This document shows positions 55,195-63,620 of a DNA stretch of 64,000 bases, piece by piece. The first letter of the stretch is position 1; each line of letters starts with the position of its first letter. The notes under the pieces are model-generated. The model was not told the origin of the DNA. It did not search any database and saw only the letters and a list, made by a program, of their open reading frames with translations. Source of the DNA: Edaphobacter paludis (GTDB lineage: Bacteria; Acidobacteriota; Terriglobia; Terriglobales; Acidobacteriaceae); contig NZ_CP121194.1 in the NCBI RefSeq assembly GCF_039993895.1, positions 2,418,001-2,482,000 on the forward strand, written 5' to 3'. The position numbers and the translations under genes were made by a program.

Positions 55195-56304
55195 ATGAGG
55201 CTTTCGCGGCGTGAGTTTTCGAAGTTAGGTGCGATGGGGCTGGCGGCACAGGTTTTGCCATCGGCAAGCTCAGAGGCGCAGGATGCGAACCGCAAGGTCG
55301 GCTATTGCGTCATCGGTCTGGGACGTATTGCGAACCACTTTATCGGTGGTGTGCAGGGCTCGTCCACGTCGCAGATTACCGGGCTGGTGAGCGGACATCG
55401 GGACAAAGCAGAGAAGTTCGCAGCGCGGCTCGGCGTACCCAAGAGCTCAATCTATAGCTACGAAGACATGGACCGGATGCGCGATAACAAGAGCATCGAC
55501 GCGGTGTATGTAGCGCTGCCCAACAGTATGCATGCCGAGTACACCATCCGCTCGGCGAAGGCCGGCAAGCATGTCCTCTGCGAGAAGCCGATGTCGACCA
55601 GCGTAAGCGATGCGGAGGCGATGATTGCGGCGTGCAAGGCGGCGAATGTGAAGCTGATGATCGCCTACCGCCTGCACTACGAGCCAACCAACCTTCGCGC
55701 AATCGAACTCATCCGCCAAGGGGCACTGGGCAAGGTTCAGGTGATAGAAAGCGCGAACGGATTCTATGAGAATCTTGGCGAGTGGAGATTGAACAAAGCG
55801 ATGAGCGGCGGCGGCCCGATGCTCGATGTCGGCATCTACAGCCTCAACGCCACGCGGTATCTGACCGGCGAGGAGCCCGAGAGCTTTACCGCATCGGTAT
55901 CGACCATCGACCACGATGGCCGCTTCGACACGGTGGAGGAGAATACTACCTGGACGACAAAATTTCCGTCAGGCGCGCTGGCCAGTTGCTGCACGACCTA
56001 TGGCGCGAACATGCGCAGCTATTACCGCGTGTATGGCTCGAAGGGATGGCTGGAGGTTGGCTCGTTCGGCTACGAGGGACTGAGGTTGCAAGCGAACTAT
56101 AGCAGCGGCGGAAGAGGTACTCCAGCAACGGTGCTGGACGAGCCGAATACCGAGCCCGACCCGAAACAGTTCACCCGGCAGGCCGACCACTTTACCGAGT
56201 GCATCCTACAAAACAAGACGCCGAAGACTCCGGGCGAAGAAGGTCTGCGGGACATGCAATACATGCAGCAGATTTATAAAGCCGCGGGAGTTGTGGCGCT
56301 TTAA
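55195..56304 (+). CDS. Tat-exported Gfo/Idh/MocA oxidoreductase (glucose-fructose oxidoreductase-like)
   Basis: A 369-residue protein with a twin-arginine signal, SRREFSKLGAMGLAAQVLP, so it is probably folded with NADP in the cytoplasm and sent to the periplasm. The Rossmann site is VIGLGRIANHF, and CEKPMSTSV carries the catalytic-lobe lysine; the second domain has GGGPMLDVGIYSLNATRYL as in glucose-fructose oxidoreductases. Substrate unknown but probably a sugar. AGGAGAGG lies about 8 bases before the ATG. Next genes are separate transcripts. Confidence 0.86.
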   Translation: MRLSRREFSKLGAMGLAAQVLPSASSEAQDANRKVGYCVIGLGRIANHFIGGVQGSSTSQITGLVSGHRDKAEKFAARLGVPKSSIYSYEDMDRMRDNKSIDAVYVALPNSMHAEYTIRSAKAGKHVLCEKPMSTSVSDAEAMIAACKAANVKLMIAYRLHYEPTNLRAIELIRQGALGKVQVIESANGFYENLGEWRLNKAMSGGGPMLDVGIYSLNATRYLTGEEPESFTASVSTIDHDGRFDTVEENTTWTTKFPSGALASCCTTYGANMRSYYRVYGSKGWLEVGSFGYEGLRLQANYSSGGRGTPATVLDEPNTEPDPKQFTRQADHFTECILQNKTPKTPGEEGLRDMQYMQQIYKAAGVVAL

Positions 56305-56356
56305 ACAAAAACAGGCACTCGTTAACGCCGACCCTGTCTTCGATCCATGGCGATTT

Positions 56357-56373
56357 CTTAAGCGAGTCTTAAG
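56357..56373 (+). promoter_or_regulatory. PmrA/QseB-type box CTTAAG-CGAGT-CTTAAG
   Basis: Two perfect CTTAAG half-sites 11 bases apart, the form bound by OmpR-family regulators of the PmrA/QseB kind (YTTAAK-N5-YTTAAK). It ends 27 bases before the GTG of the exported hypothetical. Similar but weaker repeats precede the two-component genes at 60310 and the beta-propeller gene at 62490. Confidence 0.55.
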
Positions 56374-56400
56374 CAAAATCCTCGATCATGAAAGGTTGTA

Positions 56401-57297
56401 GTGCAAAAAGTAGAGATATGCAGTAAAAACTGCGTAGCAAGAAAGGCTAAATTTATACCCGAATCTCAACGATGTCGCGTAGTTCGTCTGGTGCTGCGGT
56501 ATGTGCGGTGGAGCACAATTGGCATCCTAGGTCTTCCTTTGGCATCTGTGCCTGCAAACGCCCAGCAAACCGATGTCGTGGCTCGGATGGCCGCCACTGA
56601 AAAGGCCGCGCGCGCGCAGGAGCGGCACTTCTCGTATCTGGCGGATGAACGCTCCACTCGGACGGGCAATCATATCTGGAAGGAAAAAGTCGTAGAGACG
56701 GACGACGGTGTGCTTCGGCGTCTGCTCGCAGTGGACGGCCGGCCCCTCGACGCGGGCCAGTCAGTTGCGGAGGAGCATCGTATCGAAGACATCGTTGCTC
56801 ACCCTGATGCCTTCCGCAAGCTGAATCTCGGCCATACGGATGACGAGGTAAAAGCCACACAACTGTTGGAGATTATGCCCAGAGCTTTTCTCATCTCACC
56901 TGCTGGGGAGGAAAATGGCTGCGTTCGTTTTTCCGTTCGGCCCAACCCCGCCTTTCAGCCTTCCACTTATGAAGAGCGCATCATCCACGTCCTCGAAGGC
57001 ACGGTCTCGGTCAAGGAGCCGGAGGAGCGGTTATGTGAACTGAAAGCCACAATCACGCAGCCGGTGGAGTTCGGGTTCGGCCTTCTGGGCAAGGTAAACA
57101 GCGGAGGGCGACTCGAACTGGAACGGGCGAAGGTGGACCCGCAGAATTGGAAGAGCGTGCACATCAGCGTGCATGTCGACGGTCGCATCCTTCTGCTGAA
57201 AAGTATTACGCGAGATCAGGAGACCACTCGCACCGATATCCACATCGTCCCTCAACATCTCAGCCTCGCCCAGGCGGCGAAGCTGTCCCTCCCGTGA
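56401..57297 (+). CDS. Exported protein of unknown function
   Basis: A 298-residue protein starting at GTG 56401. The first 35 residues are basic, followed by a hydrophobic stretch (TIGILGLPLASVPANA) that ends like a signal peptidase site (ANAQQ), so the true start may lie further in. The mature part is charged with beta-type patterns (HFSYLADERSTRTGNHIWKE, RLLAVDGRPLDAGQS) and no cysteine pair or metal motif. I do not recognise a family. A PmrA/QseB-like box sits just upstream, suggesting control by the nearby two-component system. Confidence 0.6.
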   Translation: MQKVEICSKNCVARKAKFIPESQRCRVVRLVLRYVRWSTIGILGLPLASVPANAQQTDVVARMAATEKAARAQERHFSYLADERSTRTGNHIWKEKVVETDDGVLRRLLAVDGRPLDAGQSVAEEHRIEDIVAHPDAFRKLNLGHTDDEVKATQLLEIMPRAFLISPAGEENGCVRFSVRPNPAFQPSTYEERIIHVLEGTVSVKEPEERLCELKATITQPVEFGFGLLGKVNSGGRLELERAKVDPQNWKSVHISVHVDGRILLLKSITRDQETTRTDIHIVPQHLSLAQAAKLSLP

Positions 57298-57309
57298 TCG
57301 GAACGATTC

Positions 57310-58071
57310 TCAAGGGATATTGATAACCTGAGCGCCCTTCGCTCCAAACCAGGCGACCCCGTTGCCGAGCATGGCCTGCCCGTTGTGGACGAACATGTCG
57401 TGGGGCATGGCTTGTTTGAATGCGTCAATGCAGGCTGGAGTGAAGATCAGGTCCCACTGAGCCGAAACTTCGGCTGCGGTCCGGAGCGTGCGGCCCTTGC
57501 CATTTTGATTGACGCGTAAAGGAAAATCGATATAGCGGACCGCAGTTGCGCGATCTCCAGCGAGGACGGCCTTGTAAAAGCACTGCACCCTGGCCTCGAA
57601 TGCAGCATCGCTTTCGCTGGTGACACCCTCGTACCAGCGCGCATTAGCGAGGCCCTCGGAGCTTTGCTGCATTCGAAGCACGACCGGATACGAGCTGTCG
57701 TTCTTCATCCATCGGCCTTCCATGCCGACGCTGTTGTGGAAATCGAGCGGTTTGCCACCTTCGCTGCCGTTGCCTTTGAAACGCAGCGCAAACTGACCCC
57801 CCTCAGGTTCGAAAAGGACGATACCTGTACTCTGGGTTCCAGCTGTGAGGGGAATGTCCTTCAGGTCTTTCGCGTAGAAGTAGTGTCCGCCAGTGATGAC
57901 ACCTGCGCCGTTAACCAGCAGTGTCAAGCCAATTTTGCTTTGCCCCACACTGCCGGTAAAGCTGACTCTATTTATCCTGGCGGTGTTTTGTGCGTGCGAG
58001 ATGCCAACTGCGAGGACGAGGGCAAGGACGACGATGCAGTGCATCAGTCCGCTTCTTCTCTTTCGGTTCAA
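57310..58071 (-). CDS. Exported protein of unknown function
   Basis: A 253-residue protein with a signal peptide (LMHCIVVLALVLAVGISHAQ) and a mature region of two parts: an N-terminal beta-rich half with GSVGQSKIGLTLLVNGAGVITGGHYFYAKDLKDI written in two runs, and a C-terminal half around VLAGDRATAVRYIDFPLRVN that resembles nuclear-transport-factor-2-like folds (tentative). Start TTG at 58071 has GGAGG 6 bases upstream; ATG at 58044 is the alternative. Convergent with the preceding hypothetical; function unknown. Confidence 0.65.
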   Translation of the reverse strand: MNRKRRSGLMHCIVVLALVLAVGISHAQNTARINRVSFTGSVGQSKIGLTLLVNGAGVITGGHYFYAKDLKDIPLTAGTQSTGIVLFEPEGGQFALRFKGNGSEGGKPLDFHNSVGMEGRWMKNDSSYPVVLRMQQSSEGLANARWYEGVTSESDAAFEARVQCFYKAVLAGDRATAVRYIDFPLRVNQNGKGRTLRTAAEVSAQWDLIFTPACIDAFKQAMPHDMFVHNGQAMLGNGVAWFGAKGAQVINIP

Positions 58072-58160
58072 CCGGCACCTCCATGGGAAGGGTTAAGTGG
58101 CGCTAAGCATAACAAATGTTTAGACGCTGCACGTTAGTAGAAGAGGTGTTCCTCCGTTGC

Positions 58161-58937
58161 CTACCATGCGTGGTGAAAGCCGTCTCTTTGGGTTAGCTGG
58201 ACCTCGGTCCGAAATAGATCGCTGAGTCTTGGTGCAGTGAGGAGTTCCTCTTTCGGGCCGTCGCCTATGATGCGGCCTTCGCGCAGTAGAAGGAGACGGT
58301 CAATCTCGGGAATGATGTCGGCGATGTGATGGGTGATGAGGAGAATGCCGGTTCCCTGCTGGGCCAGCTTGCGCAGCAGGTTACGCAGCTCGCGTTGCGC
58401 GCTGATATCGAGCGCATTGGAAGGCTCATCAAGCAACAGCATCTGCGAGGAGCCAACAAGGGCGCGGCCGATCATGATGCGGCGCTGCTGACCGGCGGAC
58501 ATCTCGCCCACAGGTTTGTCGATGAGATTGATAGCATCGATCTGTTCCAGAACTTCGTCTGCGCGCTCGCGCATGGCAGCCGTAACGGTGAGATTAGGCC
58601 AGAGAGTCGAACTCGAGAAGAAGCCGGTGAGCACGGCGTCGCGGCCCGTCGTATGCAGCGTGGGTTTGCCGGGAAGTTCGGCCGAGACCACGCCGAGCCG
58701 CTTTTTGAGTTCGGTCAGGTCCCAGCGCTCGCGGCCGAAGATGCTGACCCTGGTTTCCGGCTGGACGATGGGGTAGCACTCACACGTGATGGTCTTGATA
58801 AGCGTGGATTTTCCGCAGCCGTTAGGACCGAGAATGGCAATGTGCTCCCCGGTGTTGACGCTGAGATTGATGTCGTGGAGCACCATGTTGTCGCCGCGCG
58901 CTACGTTCACGTGAGTCAGTTCGAGAAAAGGTGGCAT
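58161..58937 (-). CDS. Stand-alone ABC transporter ATPase
   Basis: A 258-residue ATPase with all motifs: Walker A GPNGCGKST (38-46), signature MSAGQQRRIMIGRAL, Walker B MLLLDEPSNALD, switch LITHHIAD. The signature Gly pair is SAGQQ rather than SGGQQ. No permease gene is adjacent, so it may serve a transporter encoded elsewhere, or be of the ModF/YlmA type that acts without one. The gene is divergent from DoxX by 38 bases. Confidence 0.84.
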   Translation of the reverse strand: MPPFLELTHVNVARGDNMVLHDINLSVNTGEHIAILGPNGCGKSTLIKTITCECYPIVQPETRVSIFGRERWDLTELKKRLGVVSAELPGKPTLHTTGRDAVLTGFFSSSTLWPNLTVTAAMRERADEVLEQIDAINLIDKPVGEMSAGQQRRIMIGRALVGSSQMLLLDEPSNALDISAQRELRNLLRKLAQQGTGILLITHHIADIIPEIDRLLLLREGRIIGDGPKEELLTAPRLSDLFRTEVQLTQRDGFHHAW

Positions 58938-58975
58938 CTTATTCAGAATAGATTGTTTTGCGCGATGGAGGAATG

Positions 58976-59416
58976 ATGAGAACTACATTCGATAGCAGCG
59001 ATCAGCGGCTGGCATATGCTCTGCTGCGGATGGTGGTGGGCTTGAACCTGATGATGCATGGCGTCAGCCGAATGCTCGCAGGGACAGACAAGTTTGCAGC
59101 CCACATGGTGGGCCAGTTCACTCATTCACCGCTTCCCGGCTGGAGCGTATGGGATTTTGGCATGGTCCTGCCCGCCATGGAAGCGCTTCTGGGATTACTG
59201 CTGCTGATTGGTCTGCGAACTCGTGCGGCATTGGTCGCGGGAAGTCTGTTAATCATGGTGCTGACGTTTGGATCGGCACTGGCGCAGGACTGGCCCGCGG
59301 CCGCAACGCAATTGAACTACGCCCTCGTCTATTCAGCGCTGTTGTTCCTGCTGCGCTATAACGGCTGGTCGCTAGACGCCTGCATGGTCCGAGACGAGAC
59401 CACACAGGCATCCTAG
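58976..59416 (+). CDS. DoxX family membrane protein
   Basis: A 146-residue protein with four hydrophobic helices; the DoxX pattern is clear in LLRMVVGLNLMMHGVSRML, DFGMVLPAMEALLGLLLLIGL and LNYALVYSALLFLL. DoxX proteins are small inner membrane subunits linked to quinone or thiosulfate oxidation and stress responses. ATG at 58976 follows GGAGGA; an ATG one codon earlier is too close to it, and the TTG at 58958 is unlikely. It reads away from the ABC gene. Confidence 0.82.
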   Translation: MRTTFDSSDQRLAYALLRMVVGLNLMMHGVSRMLAGTDKFAAHMVGQFTHSPLPGWSVWDFGMVLPAMEALLGLLLLIGLRTRAALVAGSLLIMVLTFGSALAQDWPAAATQLNYALVYSALLFLLRYNGWSLDACMVRDETTQAS

Positions 59417-59423
59417 CTGGTTG

Positions 59424-60185
59424 TTAGCGATTGCTCATGCCCCCGAGGATGGACCCGACAATGCCGCCGACTACGCCGCCTTCAGCCTGTTCGGTGCGCT
59501 GTGTAGGCATGTATTCCATAATCTGGTGAGCGAGTTTCGAAATGGGCAGCGTCTGCAACCATACCTTGCCCGGGCCGGTAAGCGCGGCGAGGAAGACACC
59601 GTCGCCGCCGAAGATCATGTTCTTGATTCCGGGAACGCGTTGGATCTGAAAACTGACGCAGGACTGGAAGGCCCCGACGTGGCCGGGATGAACGCGCAGG
59701 GTTTCACCCGCGGCAAGATCTTTGAGAATGACTTCGCCCGAAAGTTCGAGCCACGCCGTACCCTGCCCGCTCACCTTTTGCAGAAGGAAGCCGTCGCCGC
59801 CGAAGATACCTGCTCCGAGAGATTGCTGAAAGCCCACGCCCAGTTCAATCTCCGGCGTGGCGCAGAGAAAACCGTGGCGGTGGATCATATACTCGTGGCC
59901 CGCGGCAACGTCGACGGGAAGGATGTGACCGGGAACGCGAGTGGCGAAGGCGATCTCGCCGGTTGCCCCAATGGCGCGGTACTCGGTCATGAAGAGCGAG
60001 CCACCGCCGGCGACCCGACGTATCGCTCCAAAGATTCCGCCGCCGCCGGCATGTTGGGTGTGGGTGGTCATCTGGATCGAGGCGGACATCCAGGAAAGCT
60101 CCCCGGCCTCGGAGATGATGGCGTCGTTGGGGCCGAGAGAAAATTCGAGGACGGGCATGGTGGTGCCGAGGATGCGGTTTTGCAT
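59424..60185 (-). CDS. AIM24/TIGR00266 family protein
   Basis: A 253-residue protein of the TIGR00266/AIM24 beta-rich family: MQNRILGTTMPVLEFSLG, then repeated Gly-rich strands (HAGGGGIFGAIRRVAGGGSLFM, GAGIFGGDGFLLQKVSGQGTAWLEL, MIFGGDGVFLAALTGPGKVWLQTLP). A Gly-rich tail may insert in a membrane. Function is not established for this family. ATG at 60185 has AGGAGA upstream. Convergent with DoxX and divergent from the response regulator. Confidence 0.84.
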   Translation of the reverse strand: MQNRILGTTMPVLEFSLGPNDAIISEAGELSWMSASIQMTTHTQHAGGGGIFGAIRRVAGGGSLFMTEYRAIGATGEIAFATRVPGHILPVDVAAGHEYMIHRHGFLCATPEIELGVGFQQSLGAGIFGGDGFLLQKVSGQGTAWLELSGEVILKDLAAGETLRVHPGHVGAFQSCVSFQIQRVPGIKNMIFGGDGVFLAALTGPGKVWLQTLPISKLAHQIMEYMPTQRTEQAEGGVVGGIVGSILGGMSNR

Positions 60186-60309
60186 GATTCTCCTGTGGTC
60201 GAACGAGTCGAGTCTATCGCGCCCGTGGAGTGTCCACAAACGCCATAGACGTGTACGGAGTTAAAGACTCTGCGGTTCACAGTTTGTGAGATGCGGCAAG
60301 CAGGCGGCA

Positions 60310-60326
60310 CTTCAGCTTTGCTTAAT
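60310..60326 (+). promoter_or_regulatory. PmrA/QseB-type box CTTCAG-CTTTG-CTTAAT (autoregulation candidate)
   Basis: A direct repeat with 11-base pitch, 25 bases before the response regulator ATG. The right half matches YTTAAK fully and the left half at five of six positions. It would allow the regulator to control its own operon. Confidence 0.45.
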
Positions 60327-60351
60327 CTTGTGATGGTGGAATGATGCTCAA

Positions 60352-61041
60352 ATGCGGGTATTGCTGATAGAAGACGAGCGGCGGCTGGCGGAGAATGTGG
60401 CCACCGCGCTGCGCGACGGGCCGGGATTCGCGGTGGACTGCGCGGAGGATGGCTTAACCGGTCTCGATCTTGCGGGCAACCAGTGCTATGACCTGATTGT
60501 GCTCGACCTGATGCTGCCGAAGCTGGATGGCCTTGGCCTGCTCCGCAAAATACGGTCGAAGGGCGATCGCACATCGGTGCTGATTCTGACGGCAAGAGGC
60601 GAAGCGACCTCGATTGTCGAGCTGCTGAATGCGGGCGCGGACGACTATCTAAGCAAGCCCTTCGACCTGGGCGAGTTGATAGCACGGGCAAAGGCCTTGA
60701 TTCGACGTGGCAAGGGCGTCGCCGATCCCGTGCTACGGCTCTCCGATCTGGAGCTGAACACCGTGGAACAGACGGTGCATCGTTCCGGCAGACCCATCGA
60801 TCTTTCGCCCATGGAGTACCGCATTCTCGAGTACCTTATTCATCGCCCCCGAGTGATCGTCTCCAAGCGGGAACTGCTCGAGCATTTGTACGACTACAAC
60901 TGGGAGCACCACTCCAACGTGATTGAGGCTCATGTATCGAACCTGCGCAGAAAACTCGACGCTACGACTCAGCAGCCGAGCATCGAGACGCTCCGCGGGC
61001 GCGGCTACCGGATGATGGTGGGCAAGCAGGAGAGCCAATGA
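60352..61041 (+). CDS. OmpR-family response regulator (PmrA/QseB-like)
   Basis: A 229-residue two-domain regulator. Receiver: acidic pair E7-D8, phospho-acceptor D52 (IVLDLMLPKLDG), T80, K102 (LSKPFDLGEL). Winged helix: LSPMEYRILEYLIHRPRVIVSK, then IEAHVSNLRRKLD and IETLRGRGYRMM. The DNA-recognition helix with VSNLRRKL is that of PmrA/QseB/TctD relatives, which bind CTTAA-type direct repeats. It overlaps its kinase gene by 4 bases (ATGA). A degenerate CTTAA box lies just upstream. Confidence 0.93.
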   Translation: MRVLLIEDERRLAENVATALRDGPGFAVDCAEDGLTGLDLAGNQCYDLIVLDLMLPKLDGLGLLRKIRSKGDRTSVLILTARGEATSIVELLNAGADDYLSKPFDLGELIARAKALIRRGKGVADPVLRLSDLELNTVEQTVHRSGRPIDLSPMEYRILEYLIHRPRVIVSKRELLEHLYDYNWEHHSNVIEAHVSNLRRKLDATTQQPSIETLRGRGYRMMVGKQESQ

Positions 61042-62444
61042 GCCCGTATTCGCTGACGCGAAGGCTGGTGATCGCTGTGCTCCTGGTCGAGTTGCTGTCC
61101 GCGGTGGCGCTCACCGGGCTGGCCCTCGTCTACGAACGGCACACGCAGTTTCACGCCTTCGACATCATGCTGCGCGGACGCGCCTACTCACTGCTTGGCG
61201 CGGTACAGGATGCGGAAGATACCGCGGACAATCTGATGCTCGATGGGACAGAGCACAGCCTCCCGGTCAAAGATATCTACGAGGTCCGCGATGCAAGTGG
61301 GCGCATTCTGGGGCGCTCCGGCAACTGGAATGGACCTGGGGACAAGACTCTCAAAATTAACAACGACGGCTTCTTCCAAATCAGGATCAAGGGAAAGCAC
61401 TACCGGGCCATTCAGGTGCAGGGTGTGCGCATCGTCGACCCCGGTGACAAGGGTGGAGGGATTCCAAGGCATGTCACGGTCGTTTATGGATCGGAAACTG
61501 AACATGTGTGGGACGTCATCACCGATGCGGTGCAGTTCTATGCGATCGCAAGCCTTTTGCTACTGGCCATCAGCGGTGTATTGATGTTCTGGCTGCTGAA
61601 TCGTGGCCTTGATCCGCTCCGGGAACTGGCGGCGGCAGCGGCGGTCGTCTCGGTCAACTCGTGGGAGTTTGCCCCCTCCGAACGAGCACGGCAGATCAAA
61701 GAACTTGCGCCGCTGACCGGCGCGCTGGAGATTGTGCTCGATGGCTTGAGACGCTCATTCATGCAGCAACACCAGTTTGTAAGCGATGCCGCCCACGAGT
61801 TGAAGACGGCAGTTGCCGTGGCCAAGTCTTCGGTGCAACTGCTTACGATGAAACACCGGACAGCGACCGAATACGAGGCCGGTCTCGAACGATGCCAGGC
61901 GGATTGCGAGCGCATGGAAGAGATCGTCGCCAAGATGCTCACGCTGGCGCGTGTGGAAAGTCAGGACGAATCGAAGACGGTCTCCTATACAACGAATTTG
62001 AACGATTGCGTCGGAGTCGTTGCCGAGCAGCTTGCAACGGTGGCGCAGGAGAAGCGGCTGCGCATCTCGATCGTTGAAAGTGAAGTGGCGATCGTGGATG
62101 TAGCTGCCGAACAACTTCAATTGCTCTGCTCCAATCTGATTCTCAACGCCCTTCAACATAGCGTCGAAGGAGCAGAGGTGCGGGTGGCGGTGCAGGCCCA
62201 CAGCCATAGCGTGGAGCTTCGCGTCGAGGATGACGGTAGCGGCATTGATCCGCAAGTCCTTCCCCACGTCTTCGACCGCTTCTATCGAAGCGATCCTTCG
62301 CGCAGCCGCAAGACAGGAGGGACCGGGTTGGGCCTCGCCATCTGCAAGGCCATCGTCAGCAAGGCGCGAGGAAGCATCGATATCACCAGCGAATTGGGAC
62401 GGGGCGCCATCGTCACCGTCCGCTTCCCTCTGGAGGAAAATTGA
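61038..62444 (+). CDS. Sensor histidine kinase
   Basis: A 468-residue membrane kinase. Helix 1 at about 10-30 (LVIAVLLVELLSAVALTGLALV), periplasmic sensor about 35-165, helix 2 at about 165-185 (YAIASLLLLAISGVLMFWLL), HAMP-like linker, then HisKA with H253 in SDAAHELKTAVAVAKSS, the N box near NLILNALQH, and G boxes DDGSGI and GGTGLGLAI. The phosphoryl group goes to the upstream OmpR-family partner. The ligand is unknown; the downstream TolC gene suggests envelope or efflux stress (inference). Confidence 0.93.
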   Translation: MSPYSLTRRLVIAVLLVELLSAVALTGLALVYERHTQFHAFDIMLRGRAYSLLGAVQDAEDTADNLMLDGTEHSLPVKDIYEVRDASGRILGRSGNWNGPGDKTLKINNDGFFQIRIKGKHYRAIQVQGVRIVDPGDKGGGIPRHVTVVYGSETEHVWDVITDAVQFYAIASLLLLAISGVLMFWLLNRGLDPLRELAAAAAVVSVNSWEFAPSERARQIKELAPLTGALEIVLDGLRRSFMQQHQFVSDAAHELKTAVAVAKSSVQLLTMKHRTATEYEAGLERCQADCERMEEIVAKMLTLARVESQDESKTVSYTTNLNDCVGVVAEQLATVAQEKRLRISIVESEVAIVDVAAEQLQLLCSNLILNALQHSVEGAEVRVAVQAHSHSVELRVEDDGSGIDPQVLPHVFDRFYRSDPSRSRKTGGTGLGLAICKAIVSKARGSIDITSELGRGAIVTVRFPLEEN

Positions 62445-62489
62445 GGGAGACGACACTCTCCATCTGTCTACGCAAGAAAATAGGTCCTT

Positions 62490-62506
62490 CTTCATCCTCG
62501 CTTAAG
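62490..62506 (+). promoter_or_regulatory. PmrA/QseB-type box CTTCAT-CCTCG-CTTAAG
   Basis: The right half is a perfect YTTAAK site and the left half matches five of six positions, with the same 11-base pitch. It lies 61 bases before the beta-propeller gene and 45 bases after the kinase stop, so it may separately activate the downstream efflux-related transcript. Confidence 0.45.
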
Positions 62507-62567
62507 GTATGACTGGGATAGTAAAAATGGCCGGCGAATTACTTCGCCGAGTTCACCTGGAGCTTTT

Positions 62568-63620
62568 ATGACATCGAGAAGTGTTTCCCGCATTTTGGAA
62601 TTTGGAAAGCTCGCCCTCACCGCGTCTTTTGCCTGCGCGCTCCTGGCGCCGTCGGCCGCAAGCGCGCAGAAGCCTTACAGCGTTCAGACACGATGGACAG
62701 TCGGAGGCGACGGAGGCTGGGACTATCTGACCGCCGATGCCGGAGCGCATCGCCTCTACGTCACTCACGGAACCCGTGTCGAAGTTCTCGACACGAATTC
62801 GGGTAAAGTCGTTGGCAACATTCAGGGCCTGCAAGGCATTCATGGCGTCGCACTCGACAACGCCGGAAAGTACGGCTACATCAGCGACGGACGCGCAGGA
62901 GCGGTTGTGGTATTCGACCGCGCAAGTCTCAAGACGCTGGCTTCAATTCCGGTCGGCACGAATCCCGACGGAATTGTGTTTGAGCCGGTTACAAAAACAG
63001 TGTGGGCGTTCAATGGCCGCAGCAGCGATGTCTCCGTAATCGATACGGCGACGCGAAAGGTCGTTGCGACGATCGCGCTTCCTGGCAAGCCGGAGTTTCC
63101 AGTTGCAGACGGAAAAGGCACAATCTTCGACAATATTGAGACCAAAAACTCCATCGTGCGGCTGGATGCAAAGACGAAAACGCTGACCGCCACATGGCCG
63201 CTCACCAACTGCGAATCCCCTTCCGGGCTGGCGATGGACCAGGCCGGTCGACGGCTCTTCACTGTCTGCGATGGAAAAACGATGAACGTTGTCGATGCAA
63301 ACTCAGGCAAGGTGCTCGCCACCCCGGCGATTGGTGATGGTCCGGATGCAGCAGCCTACGACCCAGCCCATAAGCTGGCATTTGCGTCGAATGGCGATGG
63401 CACGCTGACCGTGGTGGATGCGAGCAAAAATACCTTTCCCGTACTGCAGAATGTGGCCACCCAGAAGGGTGCGCGTACCATGTCTCTTGATACCGCCACC
63501 GGCCGCATCTATCTTGTGACTGCTGAATTCGGTCCCAAGCCTGCTGCCACGGCAACGAATCCTCGCCCACGGCCTGCCATCCTGCCAGGAAGCTTCACGG
63601 TACTTGTCGTCGGGCGTTAA
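62568..63620 (+). CDS. Exported YncE-like beta-propeller protein
   Basis: A 350-residue secreted protein: signal peptide (LALTASFACALLAPSAASAQ), then repeated four-strand blades about 42 residues apart (RLYVTHGTRVEVLDTNSGKV, GYISDGRAGAVVVFDRASL, TVWAFNGRSSDVSVIDTATR, RLFTVCDGKTMNVVDANSG, LAFASNGDGTLTVVDASKN), the seven-bladed YncE/40-residue repeat fold. Such propellers bind ligands, partners or metals in the periplasm. GGAG about 7 bases before the ATG. The stop overlaps the TolC start (TAATG), so it is coupled to an efflux channel. Confidence 0.86.
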   Translation: MTSRSVSRILEFGKLALTASFACALLAPSAASAQKPYSVQTRWTVGGDGGWDYLTADAGAHRLYVTHGTRVEVLDTNSGKVVGNIQGLQGIHGVALDNAGKYGYISDGRAGAVVVFDRASLKTLASIPVGTNPDGIVFEPVTKTVWAFNGRSSDVSVIDTATRKVVATIALPGKPEFPVADGKGTIFDNIETKNSIVRLDAKTKTLTATWPLTNCESPSGLAMDQAGRRLFTVCDGKTMNVVDANSGKVLATPAIGDGPDAAAYDPAHKLAFASNGDGTLTVVDASKNTFPVLQNVATQKGARTMSLDTATGRIYLVTAEFGPKPAATATNPRPRPAILPGSFTVLVVGR

